This document shows, piece by piece, positions 8,159-16,813 of a stretch of 64,000 nt of DNA. The stretch lies in the IMG/VR virus record IMGVR_UViG_3300032163_000004, positions 1 through 64,000 of that record. One strand, given 5' to 3'. A program made the position numbers and the translations under genes. Under the pieces are notes generated by a model that did no database searches, was not told the DNA's origin, and saw only the letters and a program-made list of their open reading frames with translations. Each line of letters begins with the position of its first letter. The first letter of the stretch is position 1. The DNA comes from a virus.

Positions 8159-8701
8159 TCAACTCCACGATAATTGTTTTTTAGATTTTCTTATTAAAGT
8201 TAAACCAGCGTATGGACCTGGAATAGTAAAAACCTCAAAGTTTTTATATTTTGGGTTTGTCCTAATCTCCCATACAGCTTCATGGGCATTTGAACACATT
8301 TTTTTACTAAGTAATTCTGGAAACATCGGATGGGTATCATGCATAGCTATGATACCTGTTCCTTCTCTAACGAAAATAGAGAAGTTATTAAAATCTTTTA
8401 AGACTTGATCTTTATCATGATCAGCATCAATGAACAGAAAGTCTATAGGGTCTTTCCATAATAAAGCTAAATCATCAGTTTTCATTGTATAAATTTCAAC
8501 ATTATCTCGTAGAACTGCACCACATTTTTTAATATCTACTGCAATAGCCCATTTAACTAAGGGTGCTATTTGATTAAATGTAAATCCTCTTCTGACACCA
8601 AGTTCCATATATGTATGGATCTCAAGTAATCTAATAAGTTCTTTAAATAGACAAACATATTCCATTCTTATCCATTTTCGTCGGGTTTCTTCAAAACTCA
8701 T
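8159..8701 (-). CDS. class I methyltransferase (CmcI / Methyltransf_24-like)
   Basis: 180 residues. Y-M-E-L-G-V-R-R-G-F-T (motif I), I-D-F-L-F-I-D-A-D-H (motif III) and I-I-A-M-H-D-T-H-P are characteristic of small class I methyltransferases found in cell-surface and antibiotic glycosylation clusters. RBS GAGAGGTAA before the ATG. Likely methylates a glycan component. Confidence 0.75.
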   Translation of the reverse strand: MSFEETRRKWIRMEYVCLFKELIRLLEIHTYMELGVRRGFTFNQIAPLVKWAIAVDIKKCGAVLRDNVEIYTMKTDDLALLWKDPIDFLFIDADHDKDQVLKDFNNFSIFVREGTGIIAMHDTHPMFPELLSKKMCSNAHEAVWEIRTNPKYKNFEVFTIPGPYAGLTLIRKSKKQLSWS

Positions 8702-8757
8702 TTACCTCTCTCCAAAGAATTAACTCTCCATATCTATTGTTTTGTTTCATTTTAAAC

Positions 8758-9582
8758 TTATTTTCTTCTTAATTTTTTCTTTACAATTTCCTCACTAGGG
8801 AACACTATCCATCTTCCATCACCACCTGCTATTTCAAAACCTCTAACATAATCAACTATCTTATAAACACCCGGAGGTTCAATACTAGCAGCCTGATCAG
8901 TTCCATAAGAAGCTCTATTAAGAGTGATATGAAATTCTAACATTTCAGCTCCTAATGCAGCTGCTACACAACAAAAGTAAATCCCAGGATGATGGTTCGA
9001 AAAACCAATTCTATATTTTGGATATTCTTCCTTTAAAGTCTTTATAAAATTAAGATTCACTTCTTCATCACTAGTTGGGTAAGTTGATGTACAAGCAAGT
9101 ATATATTCAACTTGATCTCCAAGAAATTTTAAACAATTATCAACTTCTTTTTTCGTTGACATTCCAGTCGATACTATTGCAGGAATACAAGTTTCTTTAA
9201 CTGCGTACAAAATTTCAAAATCATTTATAGTTGGAGACGCCACTTTTATATAGGGTATATTATAAGAAGCTAAAAACTTTATAGAAACTGGATCCCAGCC
9301 AGACGAAAACCAAGGAATATTTTTTTGTTTACAGTATTCATTAATTATATCATACTGTTCTTTCCCAAACTCTAGACCATATTTCTGTTCTCTAGTTATA
9401 GTTCCCCAAGGAGACTCTCTATATTTATTAAGTTCTTCTTCCGTATAGACAAGATCTACAGTCCTTTTTTGAAATTTAACAAAATCACATCCAGTTAAAG
9501 CTGCTACATCTATTAATTTTTTTGCAATATTAATATCCCCATTATGATTAATTCCTAGTTCACAGACCAGTTTAGTTTTCAT
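8758..9582 (-). CDS. neuB: NeuB-family nonulosonate (sialic acid) synthase lacking SAF domain
   Basis: 274 residues. Condenses phosphoenolpyruvate with an N-acetyl-hexosamine derivative to a 9-carbon sialic-acid-like sugar. Signatures: C-E-L-G-I-N-H-N-G-D at the N-terminus, F-V-K-F-Q-K-R, W-F-S-S-G-W-D, Y-I-K-V-A-S, I-V-S-T-G-M-S, C-T-S-T-Y-P-T and G-F-S-N-H-H-P-G. The TIM barrel is complete through H-I-T-L-N-R, but the protein stops where the usual C-terminal antifreeze-like SAF domain (about 60-70 residues) should follow. Start after TTTGGAGGACAT. The sugar made (Neu5Ac, legionaminic or pseudaminic) cannot be decided. Confidence 0.85.
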   Translation of the reverse strand: MKTKLVCELGINHNGDINIAKKLIDVAALTGCDFVKFQKRTVDLVYTEEELNKYRESPWGTITREQKYGLEFGKEQYDIINEYCKQKNIPWFSSGWDPVSIKFLASYNIPYIKVASPTINDFEILYAVKETCIPAIVSTGMSTKKEVDNCLKFLGDQVEYILACTSTYPTSDEEVNLNFIKTLKEEYPKYRIGFSNHHPGIYFCCVAAALGAEMLEFHITLNRASYGTDQAASIEPPGVYKIVDYVRGFEIAGGDGRWIVFPSEEIVKKKLRRK

Positions 9583-9648
9583 ATGTCCTCCAAATTTTTA
9601 GCAAAATCTATATTTCGGAGAACACATCAAACTTCTTTCTTCTTAAAT

Positions 9649-10221
9649 TTATTTTATAACATTAACATATAAAGCATAGTGTTTATACTTTTCGTGATCT
9701 CTATCCATGAATATTTCTATACAGTTGTGAAATGATGATCTTTGGGTTTCAGAAAATTTAGCTTTCTTTAAAAAATATGATAACAACTCAAAATCAAAAG
9801 CCATTTTATGTCCATTTGCACTTTTGCTTATATCTGGAGAATAGAACCAACTTATTAATCTTCCAGCTTTAAATTTAGTTAAAATTTCATCTGCCTGGTA
9901 TGGACATCCTTTTGTAAAAAGTTTTTCGGGTTGATTCAAATAAAACTTAACACCAACATTTATGTCAGGAACTACAACTCTAAACATTCCTCCAGGTTTT
10001 AGCGTTCTATAGATTTCAGATAAAACGAATTCAAGGTGTACTCTATCTAAGTGCTCAAGAATCATAGAAGAATAATAGTTATCTACAGAATTATCTTTCA
10101 ATTCAAATGGTTTCATACTATTCAAATCATAAACAAATTCTGAAGATTTACGACTATCCATAACTTTCCATAATTCATTCATAATTCTATTTTTCGCTCC
10201 CCCAACATCTATATTCAGCAA
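9649..10221 (-). CDS. SAM methyltransferase-like protein (COG4627-like)
   Basis: 190 residues. The TTG at 10221 has GGAGG eight bases upstream and sits just past the previous stop; the longer open frame overlaps the upstream gene and is unlikely. L-L-N-I-D-V-G-G near the start, S-M-I-L-E-H-L-D-R and L-K-P-G-G-M-F-R-V-V-V-P-D match small predicted methyltransferases that accompany glycosyltransferases. Motif I (D-V-G-G-A) departs from the usual G-x-G, so catalysis is not certain. Confidence 0.65.
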   Translation of the reverse strand: MLNIDVGGAKNRIMNELWKVMDSRKSSEFVYDLNSMKPFELKDNSVDNYYSSMILEHLDRVHLEFVLSEIYRTLKPGGMFRVVVPDINVGVKFYLNQPEKLFTKGCPYQADEILTKFKAGRLISWFYSPDISKSANGHKMAFDFELLSYFLKKAKFSETQRSSFHNCIEIFMDRDHEKYKHYALYVNVIK

Positions 10222-10222
10222 T

Positions 10223-11017
10223 TTATTTTTCCTCCAAAGTATTTTTTCTAAGATAATCACCGCTCCAGTGAGAAATATCAGAATTACAATATTCAATACT
10301 CATATAGTATTTCTGATCTTCTGTTAAATTTTTATAATCTAAATACCAATCTAGATGCCTTGCATCATATGGTTCCCCTATCCTAAAAGAAAGTCTCTTC
10401 TTAAAAAATGTGGAATATCTTCTATACATAGCGAAAGGAGTTACATTTGCTTCTCTATATTTTATGATAAACTTATCAAACTTTATTTCTTCTCCAAATT
10501 CATTAATTCGTTTACCTCTGTATTTTTTAAAAACAAGTTCTTTTAGAGGATAATGATCAGGTATATCATCCATTTTTGGCATTGGACCAACTTTATAAAG
10601 TTCACTTTCATGAAACATATCTAAAAGAGAAGCATAAAACACTAGAACATTTTTTCGAGTTTTTTCATAAAAAGCCATATCTGGATCAGTAACACAATAA
10701 AATCGACTATCATTCCCTGTTTCTAAAAAGTACCTAGATATAGATTGATTTACTAAAGCATACATATCCTGTTTAAATTTAAACTTCTTATGTTTAAATC
10801 TATAAACTCTAATTCCTTTATCTTCAAGTTGTTTCAAGTATTCTAAAGTGTCTGGAAATGATGTACCTGTATCATGAATAACTATTTCAAAAGGAGTTGC
10901 AATATATTCATAATACGATTTAATCGCTTGTTTCAAAACAGTTAACTTATTAAATGAAATAATAAAAATTGGAATTCTACTTCTAGAGAGGTTTGTTTTT
11001 TGTTTGACCGTAATCAT
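10223..11017 (-). CDS. glycosyltransferase family 2-like protein
   Basis: 264 residues. I-P-I-F-I-I-S-F-N-K-L and F-E-I-V-I-H-D-T-G near the N-terminus and the metal-site-like V-T-D-P-D-M near residue 115 resemble GT-A glycosyltransferases. The start codon overlaps the end of the upstream gene region closely, so the genes are coupled. Acceptor unknown. Confidence 0.6.
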   Translation of the reverse strand: MITVKQKTNLSRSRIPIFIISFNKLTVLKQAIKSYYEYIATPFEIVIHDTGTSFPDTLEYLKQLEDKGIRVYRFKHKKFKFKQDMYALVNQSISRYFLETGNDSRFYCVTDPDMAFYEKTRKNVLVFYASLLDMFHESELYKVGPMPKMDDIPDHYPLKELVFKKYRGKRINEFGEEIKFDKFIIKYREANVTPFAMYRRYSTFFKKRLSFRIGEPYDARHLDWYLDYKNLTEDQKYYMSIEYCNSDISHWSGDYLRKNTLEEK

Positions 11018-11782
11018 TTAAAGTTCCACCATCCTTAAACTAGGGTATAGTAATGTTTTAGTACTTATTAAAACAATCTCTTTATTATTTGGTACAAAAT
11101 ATCGGTTATTAAAATCAATTATGAAATCTTTAATATGGTAAGTATTATGAGGTTGATCTGCAGTTTTCCCAACTTCGTGTTGTTTATTAAATTGATGGTG
11201 AACAGGACCAAACTCTGGATGATCAGTCCAAAAATATCTTGAATCTCTCATATCAATTCCTACTAAAATAACTTTTTTATAATCTAACTTGTACAACATA
11301 TCAATTAGTACAGTTAATGAAGCATCATAAGACTTAGTTAAAATAGGAGAACTTACATTATAATTAGCATCCATAATTCCCCCTAACTTCTTCTCTTTCT
11401 TACCCCTTTCTTCATAACCGTAAGTGAATATTCTAGATTCATCATGATGACCAATTCCCTCTCTAACAAATTTAAACCTATTTGAACTCATTATAAAATT
11501 AGTATCTTTATAGTACTTCCATTTCTTATCAAAATGTTCTCTAACGATTTCTCTATCATACGATTTAAGTTCTATATGATAAAACTTTGGGATAACACGA
11601 AAATCACACCCTGGAGGTTTTAGTGGCATATAAACATAATTATTCATTGCCCAAAAATCATAGTTAATTATTTTCTTCCATTGTTCTGCAGTCAAATCAT
11701 TGATAGAACTTCCGGACCCCATTAACACAACTGTATCATTACTCTTCAATTTAGATAAGTCTTTAAAATCTCCAGTTCTCAT
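11018..11782 (-). CDS. sialyltransferase (GT42)-like or DUF115-like protein
   Basis: 254 residues. V-V-L-M-G-S-G-S-S-I-N-D-L near the N-terminus, W-A-M-N-N-Y, S-Y-D-A-S-L-T-V-L-I-D-M-L, Y-K-K-V-I-L-V-G-I-D-M, a His-containing N-T-Y-H segment and a C-terminal L-I-S-T-K-T-L-L-Y-P follow the order of motifs in Campylobacter-type GT42 sialyltransferases (G-N-G-P-S-L, L-G-Y-x-x-I-x-L-x-G-I-D, H-Y, P-x-S-L). The match is from memory of the fold. The related DUF115/MptE-like group is the main alternative. Genes for a NeuB and a NeuA lie nearby, making a nonulosonate transferase attractive. Confidence 0.45.
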   Translation of the reverse strand: MRTGDFKDLSKLKSNDTVVLMGSGSSINDLTAEQWKKIINYDFWAMNNYVYMPLKPPGCDFRVIPKFYHIELKSYDREIVREHFDKKWKYYKDTNFIMSSNRFKFVREGIGHHDESRIFTYGYEERGKKEKKLGGIMDANYNVSSPILTKSYDASLTVLIDMLYKLDYKKVILVGIDMRDSRYFWTDHPEFGPVHHQFNKQHEVGKTADQPHNTYHIKDFIIDFNNRYFVPNNKEIVLISTKTLLYPSLRMVEL

Positions 11783-11943
11783 ATTTTCTCCATCTGTTCT
11801 TTTGAAGTAACTTTCTTTATTGACTCTTTAAACTTCTTAACTAACTCTTTTTGTTCTTCTAAAGTTAAAGACTTAATCTCAATGATAAACACCTTTTTAT
11901 CATCTGTTTCTTTTGGTCTTGAACACGCAAGTATACAGCACAT
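11779..11943 (-). CDS. 54-residue hypothetical protein
   Basis: Start taken at the ATG at 11943 just after the radical SAM stop; the frame extends upstream within that gene. M-C-C-I-L-A-C start, then V-F-I-I-E-I-K-S-L and a charged helix. Its stop overlaps the next ATG (ATGA). May be a small accessory subunit. Function unknown. Confidence 0.5.
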   Translation of the reverse strand: MCCILACSRPKETDDKKVFIIEIKSLTLEEQKELVKKFKESIKKVTSKEQMEKI

Positions 11944-11944
11944 A

Positions 11945-12751
11945 TTAGTAACCAGTTGGGACTCCGTAGAAGTGGCACTTATTTCCACAATAAGGAATTA
12001 AATGTCTTTTTCCTTCAACGTGTAATTTTTTCATTTCTAGTCTTTTTTCACAGCTCCAAAGTTCTTGTAAAGTATAGTATTTAGAATTTCCAAGAACTAA
12101 TTCACCATCTTTATCAAATCTTACACACGTAGAAACTTGCCCAAACCTATTTATTGCTAAATGATGTAAAAAATCTTCACATATTCCATGTTCAGGAATC
12201 GTTGGACTTTTTTTATAGTTAATACTCCCATTTGGATCATGTAGAACTCTTCTAACTTTCAACAATGAAAACTCACCATATCTACTTTCGTCAACTTTTC
12301 CAACAAATCTCAAAGTAGTAAATGGTTTTTTATCTTTTTTCAACTCTAAAAATTTTTCTATTAGTATATATTGTTCTTCCCATTCCGGATCACCCTGAAT
12401 AATTGAGATTGAGATTGTATCTAAATTATCTATAATCTCATCTGATTTTTCAATAATTAATTTTCCATTTGTTACAAAATTAGTTATTCGTCCTTCTCCT
12501 TTAAAAAGTTGGATTGCTTCTTTTAATTTTGGATACAGACTACATTCTCCATTGTTATGGAATTGGACAATTATATTTGGAGGAACTTCTTTAGATATCT
12601 TTTCTAACAAGGAAAATTCTATATCTCCATAATATAATTTAATGTTTGGATTTTCTCTCTCACGTTTTCTCCGTCCACAAAAAGAGCAATTTTTATTACA
12701 CCTATCACTAAGCTCAATATTTAAATTAAACAGTCCATATAAACTATTCAA
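11945..12751 (-). CDS. radical SAM protein with SPASM-like C-terminus
   Basis: 268 residues. C-N-K-N-C-S-F-C near residue 18 is the radical SAM 4Fe-4S motif (CxxxCxxC). F-H-N-N-G-E-C-S-L follows as the SAM-binding segment. The C-terminal part has G-I-C-E-D, G-Q-V-S-T-C-V-R-F, L-G-N-S, L-Q-E-L-W and C-G-N-K-C, as in SPASM domains binding auxiliary clusters. The start is a TTG overlapping the upstream stop (TTGA), with AAAGGA before it. Probably modifies a sugar or peptide; substrate unknown. Confidence 0.8.
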   Translation of the reverse strand: MNSLYGLFNLNIELSDRCNKNCSFCGRRKRERENPNIKLYYGDIEFSLLEKISKEVPPNIIVQFHNNGECSLYPKLKEAIQLFKGEGRITNFVTNGKLIIEKSDEIIDNLDTISISIIQGDPEWEEQYILIEKFLELKKDKKPFTTLRFVGKVDESRYGEFSLLKVRRVLHDPNGSINYKKSPTIPEHGICEDFLHHLAINRFGQVSTCVRFDKDGELVLGNSKYYTLQELWSCEKRLEMKKLHVEGKRHLIPYCGNKCHFYGVPTGY

Positions 12752-13323
12752 ATCAATTCCTTTCTAGCCTTAAGAGAAGAACTAATTTTCTTTTTTGTTT
12801 CTTCTGTAAAAGATTTAGCTTTATAATTTGGATTATACTCTCCTCTCATACTTTCTCTAGGACCTCTCATTTTTTCTCTAACATCTTCTCTTTTAGATGG
12901 ATTATTATTACCTAAAATTCTGTATCTTCTAATTTCTCTTTCCTCTTCACGTTTAGCTACATTATTTATTGATAACTTTCTTCTATGTTCCTCAGTAAAA
13001 ATTTTTCGTTTACCTGCTTCACTCATTTTCTTTCTAGACTCTTCATTAGGAAAAAATCCTAAAGTTCCATCTCCACCATCTGTTAAATTATAACCATTTG
13101 GAACTTTACAATTATAAAATCTAATCCAGTACCTTTCTTTTTCATTAAGATCTTCTTCATTTTCTGTTAAATCTATAACTTCTTTTGTAAAGTTCTCCTT
13201 ACTGTACTTTTTAATTGCCTTTTGTAGTAATATACCAGAACCAAAATAGTCAGGATTACTTTTAGAATCTTTACCAACGTAAACTTTCCTATTAATTTTA
13301 TTTGTAGTTTTATAAATTATCAT
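12748..13323 (-). CDS. GIY-YIG homing endonuclease
   Basis: About 191 residues from the ATG at 13323, which begins M-I-I-Y-K-T-T-N-K-I-N-R-K-V-Y-V-G, the usual start of the GIY-YIG fold. E-R-Y-W-I-R-F-Y and Y-N-L-T-D-G-G complete the nuclease domain at residue 90. The remaining residues carry NUMOD3-type helices (N-N-N-P-S-K-R-E-D-V, N-P-N-Y-K). Inserted in the glycan operon. A second GIY-YIG enzyme is at 24191-24865. Confidence 0.8.
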   Translation of the reverse strand: MIIYKTTNKINRKVYVGKDSKSNPDYFGSGILLQKAIKKYSKENFTKEVIDLTENEEDLNEKERYWIRFYNCKVPNGYNLTDGGDGTLGFFPNEESRKKMSEAGKRKIFTEEHRRKLSINNVAKREEEREIRRYRILGNNNPSKREDVREKMRGPRESMRGEYNPNYKAKSFTEETKKKISSSLKARKELI

Positions 13324-13416
13324 TATTCTGCTACTTCCTTGGATCAACGTAAATATAGACGTAGAAATCTCTTCTCACGCCTATATCTACATTGTTTATA
13401 CTATCCATATTTTATC

Positions 13417-13719
13417 TTATACTGCAGCTGCTGCTTTTTGTTCTTTCTTAGCTTTAGCAGTAGCAGCAATTTTCGCTTTTATAGCTTCTCTCTTCACTGG
13501 ATCCGACCAAGTCTTACGAAGACTTTCAGAAATCTTTTTCTTAACATCCGCTCTCTTAGTTGGGTTATTGTCTCCAGAAATTTTAGCTCTAACTTCTGGT
13601 TTTGCCCATGCTTTTTTCAACGCTTCAGAAATCTTTTTTCTCACTTCTTCTCTTGTTGCTGGAATTTTCTCTCCCATGATCTTCTCCCTTCCTTCTTTAG
13701 TTTCTTGTACTTCAGTCAT
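13417..13719 (-). CDS. stand-alone NUMOD3-repeat DNA-binding protein
   Basis: 100 residues, ATG after AAAGGAGAATTTTAAA. Consists almost wholly of NUMOD3-like repeats (K-K-I-S-E-A-L-K-K-A-W, D-N-N-P-T-K-R-A-D-V, K-K-I-S-E-S-L-R-K-T-W) with an Ala/Lys tail, and has no nuclease domain. These modules normally form the DNA-binding tail of homing endonucleases. It may be a remnant or a separate small DNA-binding protein. Lies directly upstream of the GIY-YIG gene, in the other module order. Confidence 0.65.
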   Translation of the reverse strand: MTEVQETKEGREKIMGEKIPATREEVRKKISEALKKAWAKPEVRAKISGDNNPTKRADVKKKISESLRKTWSDPVKREAIKAKIAATAKAKKEQKAAAAV

Positions 13720-13761
13720 TTTAAAATTCTCCTTTCTTTTTTATTTTTGATTTGTTCGGAG

Positions 13762-14391
13762 TTAAACAGAAGACATCTGTACCTGTTTTTCTCCTAGAAA
13801 CATGACTGTCCAGTTTTCTCTCCAACCACCTAACTCATCTATAGGAGGTACATCTAAAATTCCAATTTTTCCTCCCCTATGATCTTGTCTTCTCTTTCCA
13901 ATATCATATCCAGATAATATAGTAATAATCTTACCAGTTCTTTCAAACAAATATCTTAATCCATCTGAACTGTACCGAAACATATCTACAGGAACCGGAT
14001 GATAACGCCATGAAAAAACTGTAATATGCAATGCTAATCCACCAGGTTTTAAAATTCGACTTATCTCTTCTGCAGCTTTCCACGGCTCATTTAAATGCTC
14101 AAAAACATTATTTGAATAAACTATATCATATGAATTATCTAGAATTTCTGGACAACTACAAATATCTGCGTAGACTATTCTCTCAGATTTTATGTTCTTA
14201 TCACATTCAAGAATTACATATTCAAAACCCATAGATTCCCAACGAACTTTAGATTTTCCAGATCCTCCACCAACATCAAGAAAAACTAGCCTTTCTTTTT
14301 TGTGATTTTCTGCGTATTCTCTAATCTTCGAATACAATAAATTCTTATCAACAAATTTGTAGTGAGGAGAATATCTAAGTCCAGTCATCAA
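13762..14391 (-). CDS. SAM-dependent methyltransferase
   Basis: 209 residues. V-F-L-D-V-G-G-G-S-G-K (motif I), Y-D-I-V-Y-S-N-N-V-F-E-H-L and I-L-K-P-G-G-L-A-L-H-I-T place it in the Methyltransf_11 group. The end V-F-S-W-R-Y-H-P-V-P-V-D is typical of methyltransferases in O-antigen-like clusters. Coupled to NeuA by a 4-base overlap. Confidence 0.75.
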   Translation of the reverse strand: MMTGLRYSPHYKFVDKNLLYSKIREYAENHKKERLVFLDVGGGSGKSKVRWESMGFEYVILECDKNIKSERIVYADICSCPEILDNSYDIVYSNNVFEHLNEPWKAAEEISRILKPGGLALHITVFSWRYHPVPVDMFRYSSDGLRYLFERTGKIITILSGYDIGKRRQDHRGGKIGILDVPPIDELGGWRENWTVMFLGEKQVQMSSV

Positions 14392-15050
14392 TCTCTCATT
14401 AACTTTTCTATATTTTTTAAATCTTCTTCTGTGTCTATTTCAAACATCATCCAAAATGGAATATCTACGGTTCCAATTCTACCACTTAATCTACATTTAC
14501 TAGATAAAATACTTTCTCTGGTTGCTACATAAAAAGAACCATTTTCAATTTTATAGTTATCTTTTCTTACTGATCTACTTCTGTTATTAAGATCATAGTT
14601 GACTGGAGACATTCCATACTTGTTACATTCCCAAAATAAAATATCAGCTTCATGCATAGGGACTGAAGAAAACACACTATCCCATTCTTTTGATTTAACC
14701 ATATTAATTCCGATATTTATATATTCTGATCTAATCATAGGAGAAGTTGGTTGTATCAAAACAATAATATCACATCCTGGAGCCTTCTCGCAAAAATGTA
14801 AAAGAACATCATCTGTAGTTGCATTATCAGTTGCTAATTCAGGTGGTCTTGTTAAAACTTTACTACCATAGTTAACAGAAACTTTTGCAATTTCCATATC
14901 TTCCGTGCTAACAAAAGTCTCATCTACATTTGATTCAAGTGAAGCTTTTATAGCATAGTAGATTAAAGGTTTTCCATTTAACATGACCAAATTTTTTCTT
15001 GGTATACGTTTCGAACCACCTCTAGCCGGTATTAACGCAACTATTTTCAT
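14388..15050 (-). CDS. neuA: CMP-N-acetylneuraminate cytidylyltransferase-like
   Basis: About 220 residues. Activates a nonulosonate sugar as its CMP derivative for transfer. Hallmarks: A-L-I-P-A-R-G-G-S-K-R-I-P-R-K-N, V-S-T-E-D, L-I-Q-P-T-S-P, D-S-V-F-S and E-N-G-S-F-Y. Full family length. Start taken at the ATG at 15050; an in-frame TTG lies three codons earlier. Partner of the NeuB-like gene at 8758. Confidence 0.88.
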   Translation of the reverse strand: MKIVALIPARGGSKRIPRKNLVMLNGKPLIYYAIKASLESNVDETFVSTEDMEIAKVSVNYGSKVLTRPPELATDNATTDDVLLHFCEKAPGCDIIVLIQPTSPMIRSEYINIGINMVKSKEWDSVFSSVPMHEADILFWECNKYGMSPVNYDLNNRSRSVRKDNYKIENGSFYVATRESILSSKCRLSGRIGTVDIPFWMMFEIDTEEDLKNIEKLMRD

Positions 15051-16011
15051 TCTTTCCAATTACCCCTTTCATAATTTCAATGTACTGATTAGCCATATAT
15101 CTAGCAGTTAGTTGTTCTGGCAGTAGTACTATTCTCTTGTCTTTACTAATTTCCACCATAAATTTCAGAATGTTTTCCTTAAGTTCTGGAGTTAAAATAT
15201 TGAATTCTTCTCTATAAGGATAAGATGGTTGAAAATCATTATCAAAGTCTCCATCACATACTACACAACCATCTACCATCGAACACATTTCTGTAGCTCC
15301 TCCACATTTATCGCTAGTTATAACTGGTATACCCGCCCCAATACATTCAACTACAGAATTTGGACATGAATCTCTTTTACTTAAATGAAGACTAAAATCA
15401 GATATATTCAAAACTTGTCCAACGATTGTTCTATCAACCATTCCATAATAAATTATTCTTGAATGTTTTACTTCTTTATTATCATGAAGTTTTCCAAGTA
15501 TGTGCAAAGTTGAATTCGGAACTATCTTTAAGAATTCTAAAAACAAACTAATAATCTCTTTAAGTCTCTTATGTCTTCTCCATTTTCCAGAAACTACAAT
15601 ATTTATTCCATCATGATGTTTTCTTTCTCCACACCAATTTAGATCGATTCCATTATAGATAACTCTGCATAACGAACCTTTCTTTCTTGGAGTTAAAAAC
15701 TTTTCACATAATGTTTTAGAATAGTTACTTTGATAAATAACTCCATCTGCAATAGAATTAGAAAAACTGATCTCTAAATTTCGACTTGTAAAGTCTTCAT
15801 CAAGATCGTAATATATGCCGTCTATTCGAAGAACTATTGGTAAATTTTTTCTTTCTCTTATTCTAACAAACGAAAGCTGAACATTACACCTTCCCTTATT
15901 TGTCACACTCCTTTTAATCGCATCTGAAATAGAATGATTATTAGAATTCCAATGTGGTGTCATTCTACTAATAACTATATGGTGCTTCTTCCTTTCAAGA
16001 TATATTTTCAT
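15022..16011 (-). CDS. GT-B glycosyltransferase (group 1 / GT4)
   Basis: 329 residues. N-terminal half has L-P-I-V-L-R-I-D-G-I-Y-Y-D, Q-S-N-Y-S-K and V-I-Y-N-G-I-D. C-terminal half has V-S-G-K-W-R-R-H-K-R-L, L-H-I-L-G-K and the donor-binding S-C-P-N-S-V-V-E-C-I-G-A-G-I-P-V-I-T-S. These match retaining GT4-type transferases. Overlaps NeuA and the upstream GT2 gene, indicating one operon. Confidence 0.82.
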   Translation of the reverse strand: MKIYLERKKHHIVISRMTPHWNSNNHSISDAIKRSVTNKGRCNVQLSFVRIRERKNLPIVLRIDGIYYDLDEDFTSRNLEISFSNSIADGVIYQSNYSKTLCEKFLTPRKKGSLCRVIYNGIDLNWCGERKHHDGINIVVSGKWRRHKRLKEIISLFLEFLKIVPNSTLHILGKLHDNKEVKHSRIIYYGMVDRTIVGQVLNISDFSLHLSKRDSCPNSVVECIGAGIPVITSDKCGGATEMCSMVDGCVVCDGDFDNDFQPSYPYREEFNILTPELKENILKFMVEISKDKRIVLLPEQLTARYMANQYIEIMKGVIGKNENSCVNTG

Positions 16012-16813
16012 TTTTCTTTAACATCCTTCTATCTCTAGCATTTCTATACATTCTTAATTTATCTTCATGAACCGCTTCTTTATATTCTCTAGACTTATTA
16101 TACCACAACCTTGTAATACTATTTTCATGAAGTCTATACAAATATAGAGGTATAGGTATATGGTGTAATTTTCCAACTTCTTCTAATTTTAAAACTAAGT
16201 CTTTATCTACTGACTTTAGTAAAGTAGAATCTACTCCTTCAGTCTGATCATAAAAACTTCTTTTAAAACATTTAACATGACTTACCCTAACATTATTACC
16301 AAGATATTGATCACCATCAAATTCTCCTAAATAAGTTTGACCTTCTTTAAAAGTAGTACATCTCATTCTCTTATATAGTTTTAAATTTTCGTAACATGCC
16401 CAATAATCACTATAAACCAAAGAAGCTTCTGGATGATTATAATGCGCTTCAACTAACATTTTAAGAGCATTTCTATGACCAAAAGTATCATCACTATCAA
16501 CAATTACTACTAATTCTCCCTTTCCAAACTCTATAGCATGTTTTAATGATTGTCCATACCCACAATTAAAGGAGTGTGAAAAAATTTTTATTTTATTGAT
16601 CATACTAAATCTTCTAACTGTACTCTCTAAGAGTTTTAATGTAATATCAGTGGAACAATCATCCACTAAAATAATTTCATAATTTGTATAAGATTGAAGC
16701 CAAATACTTCGAATACAATCTACGATAAACCTACGCGAATTATATGTTGTTACAGCTATATTAACTAAGGGTCTATATATAGTTTTAAATGAGTTTTCTT
16801 CGAATTTTTGCAT
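15995..16813 (-). CDS. glycosyltransferase family 2
   Basis: 272 residues. GT-A signatures V-N-I-A-V-T-T-Y-N-S-R-R-F, I-I-L-V-D-D-C-S-T-D and V-I-V-D-S-D-D (metal-binding DxD). Close paralogue of the next gene upstream (shared K-C-F-K-R-S-F-Y, T-E-G-V-D and K-S-V-D-K-D-L), so the pair arose by tandem duplication. Overlaps both neighbours. Confidence 0.85.
   Translation of the reverse strand: MQKFEENSFKTIYRPLVNIAVTTYNSRRFIVDCIRSIWLQSYTNYEIILVDDCSTDITLKLLESTVRRFSMINKIKIFSHSFNCGYGQSLKHAIEFGKGELVVIVDSDDTFGHRNALKMLVEAHYNHPEASLVYSDYWACYENLKLYKRMRCTTFKEGQTYLGEFDGDQYLGNNVRVSHVKCFKRSFYDQTEGVDSTLLKSVDKDLVLKLEEVGKLHHIPIPLYLYRLHENSITRLWYNKSREYKEAVHEDKLRMYRNARDRRMLKKNENIS

Noticed and set aside
13339-13797. 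Rightward 152-codon Phe/Ser/Cys-rich ORF
   Set aside because: Composition is that of a reverse complement of Lys/Glu-rich coding sequence; NUMOD3 gene on the other strand explains it.
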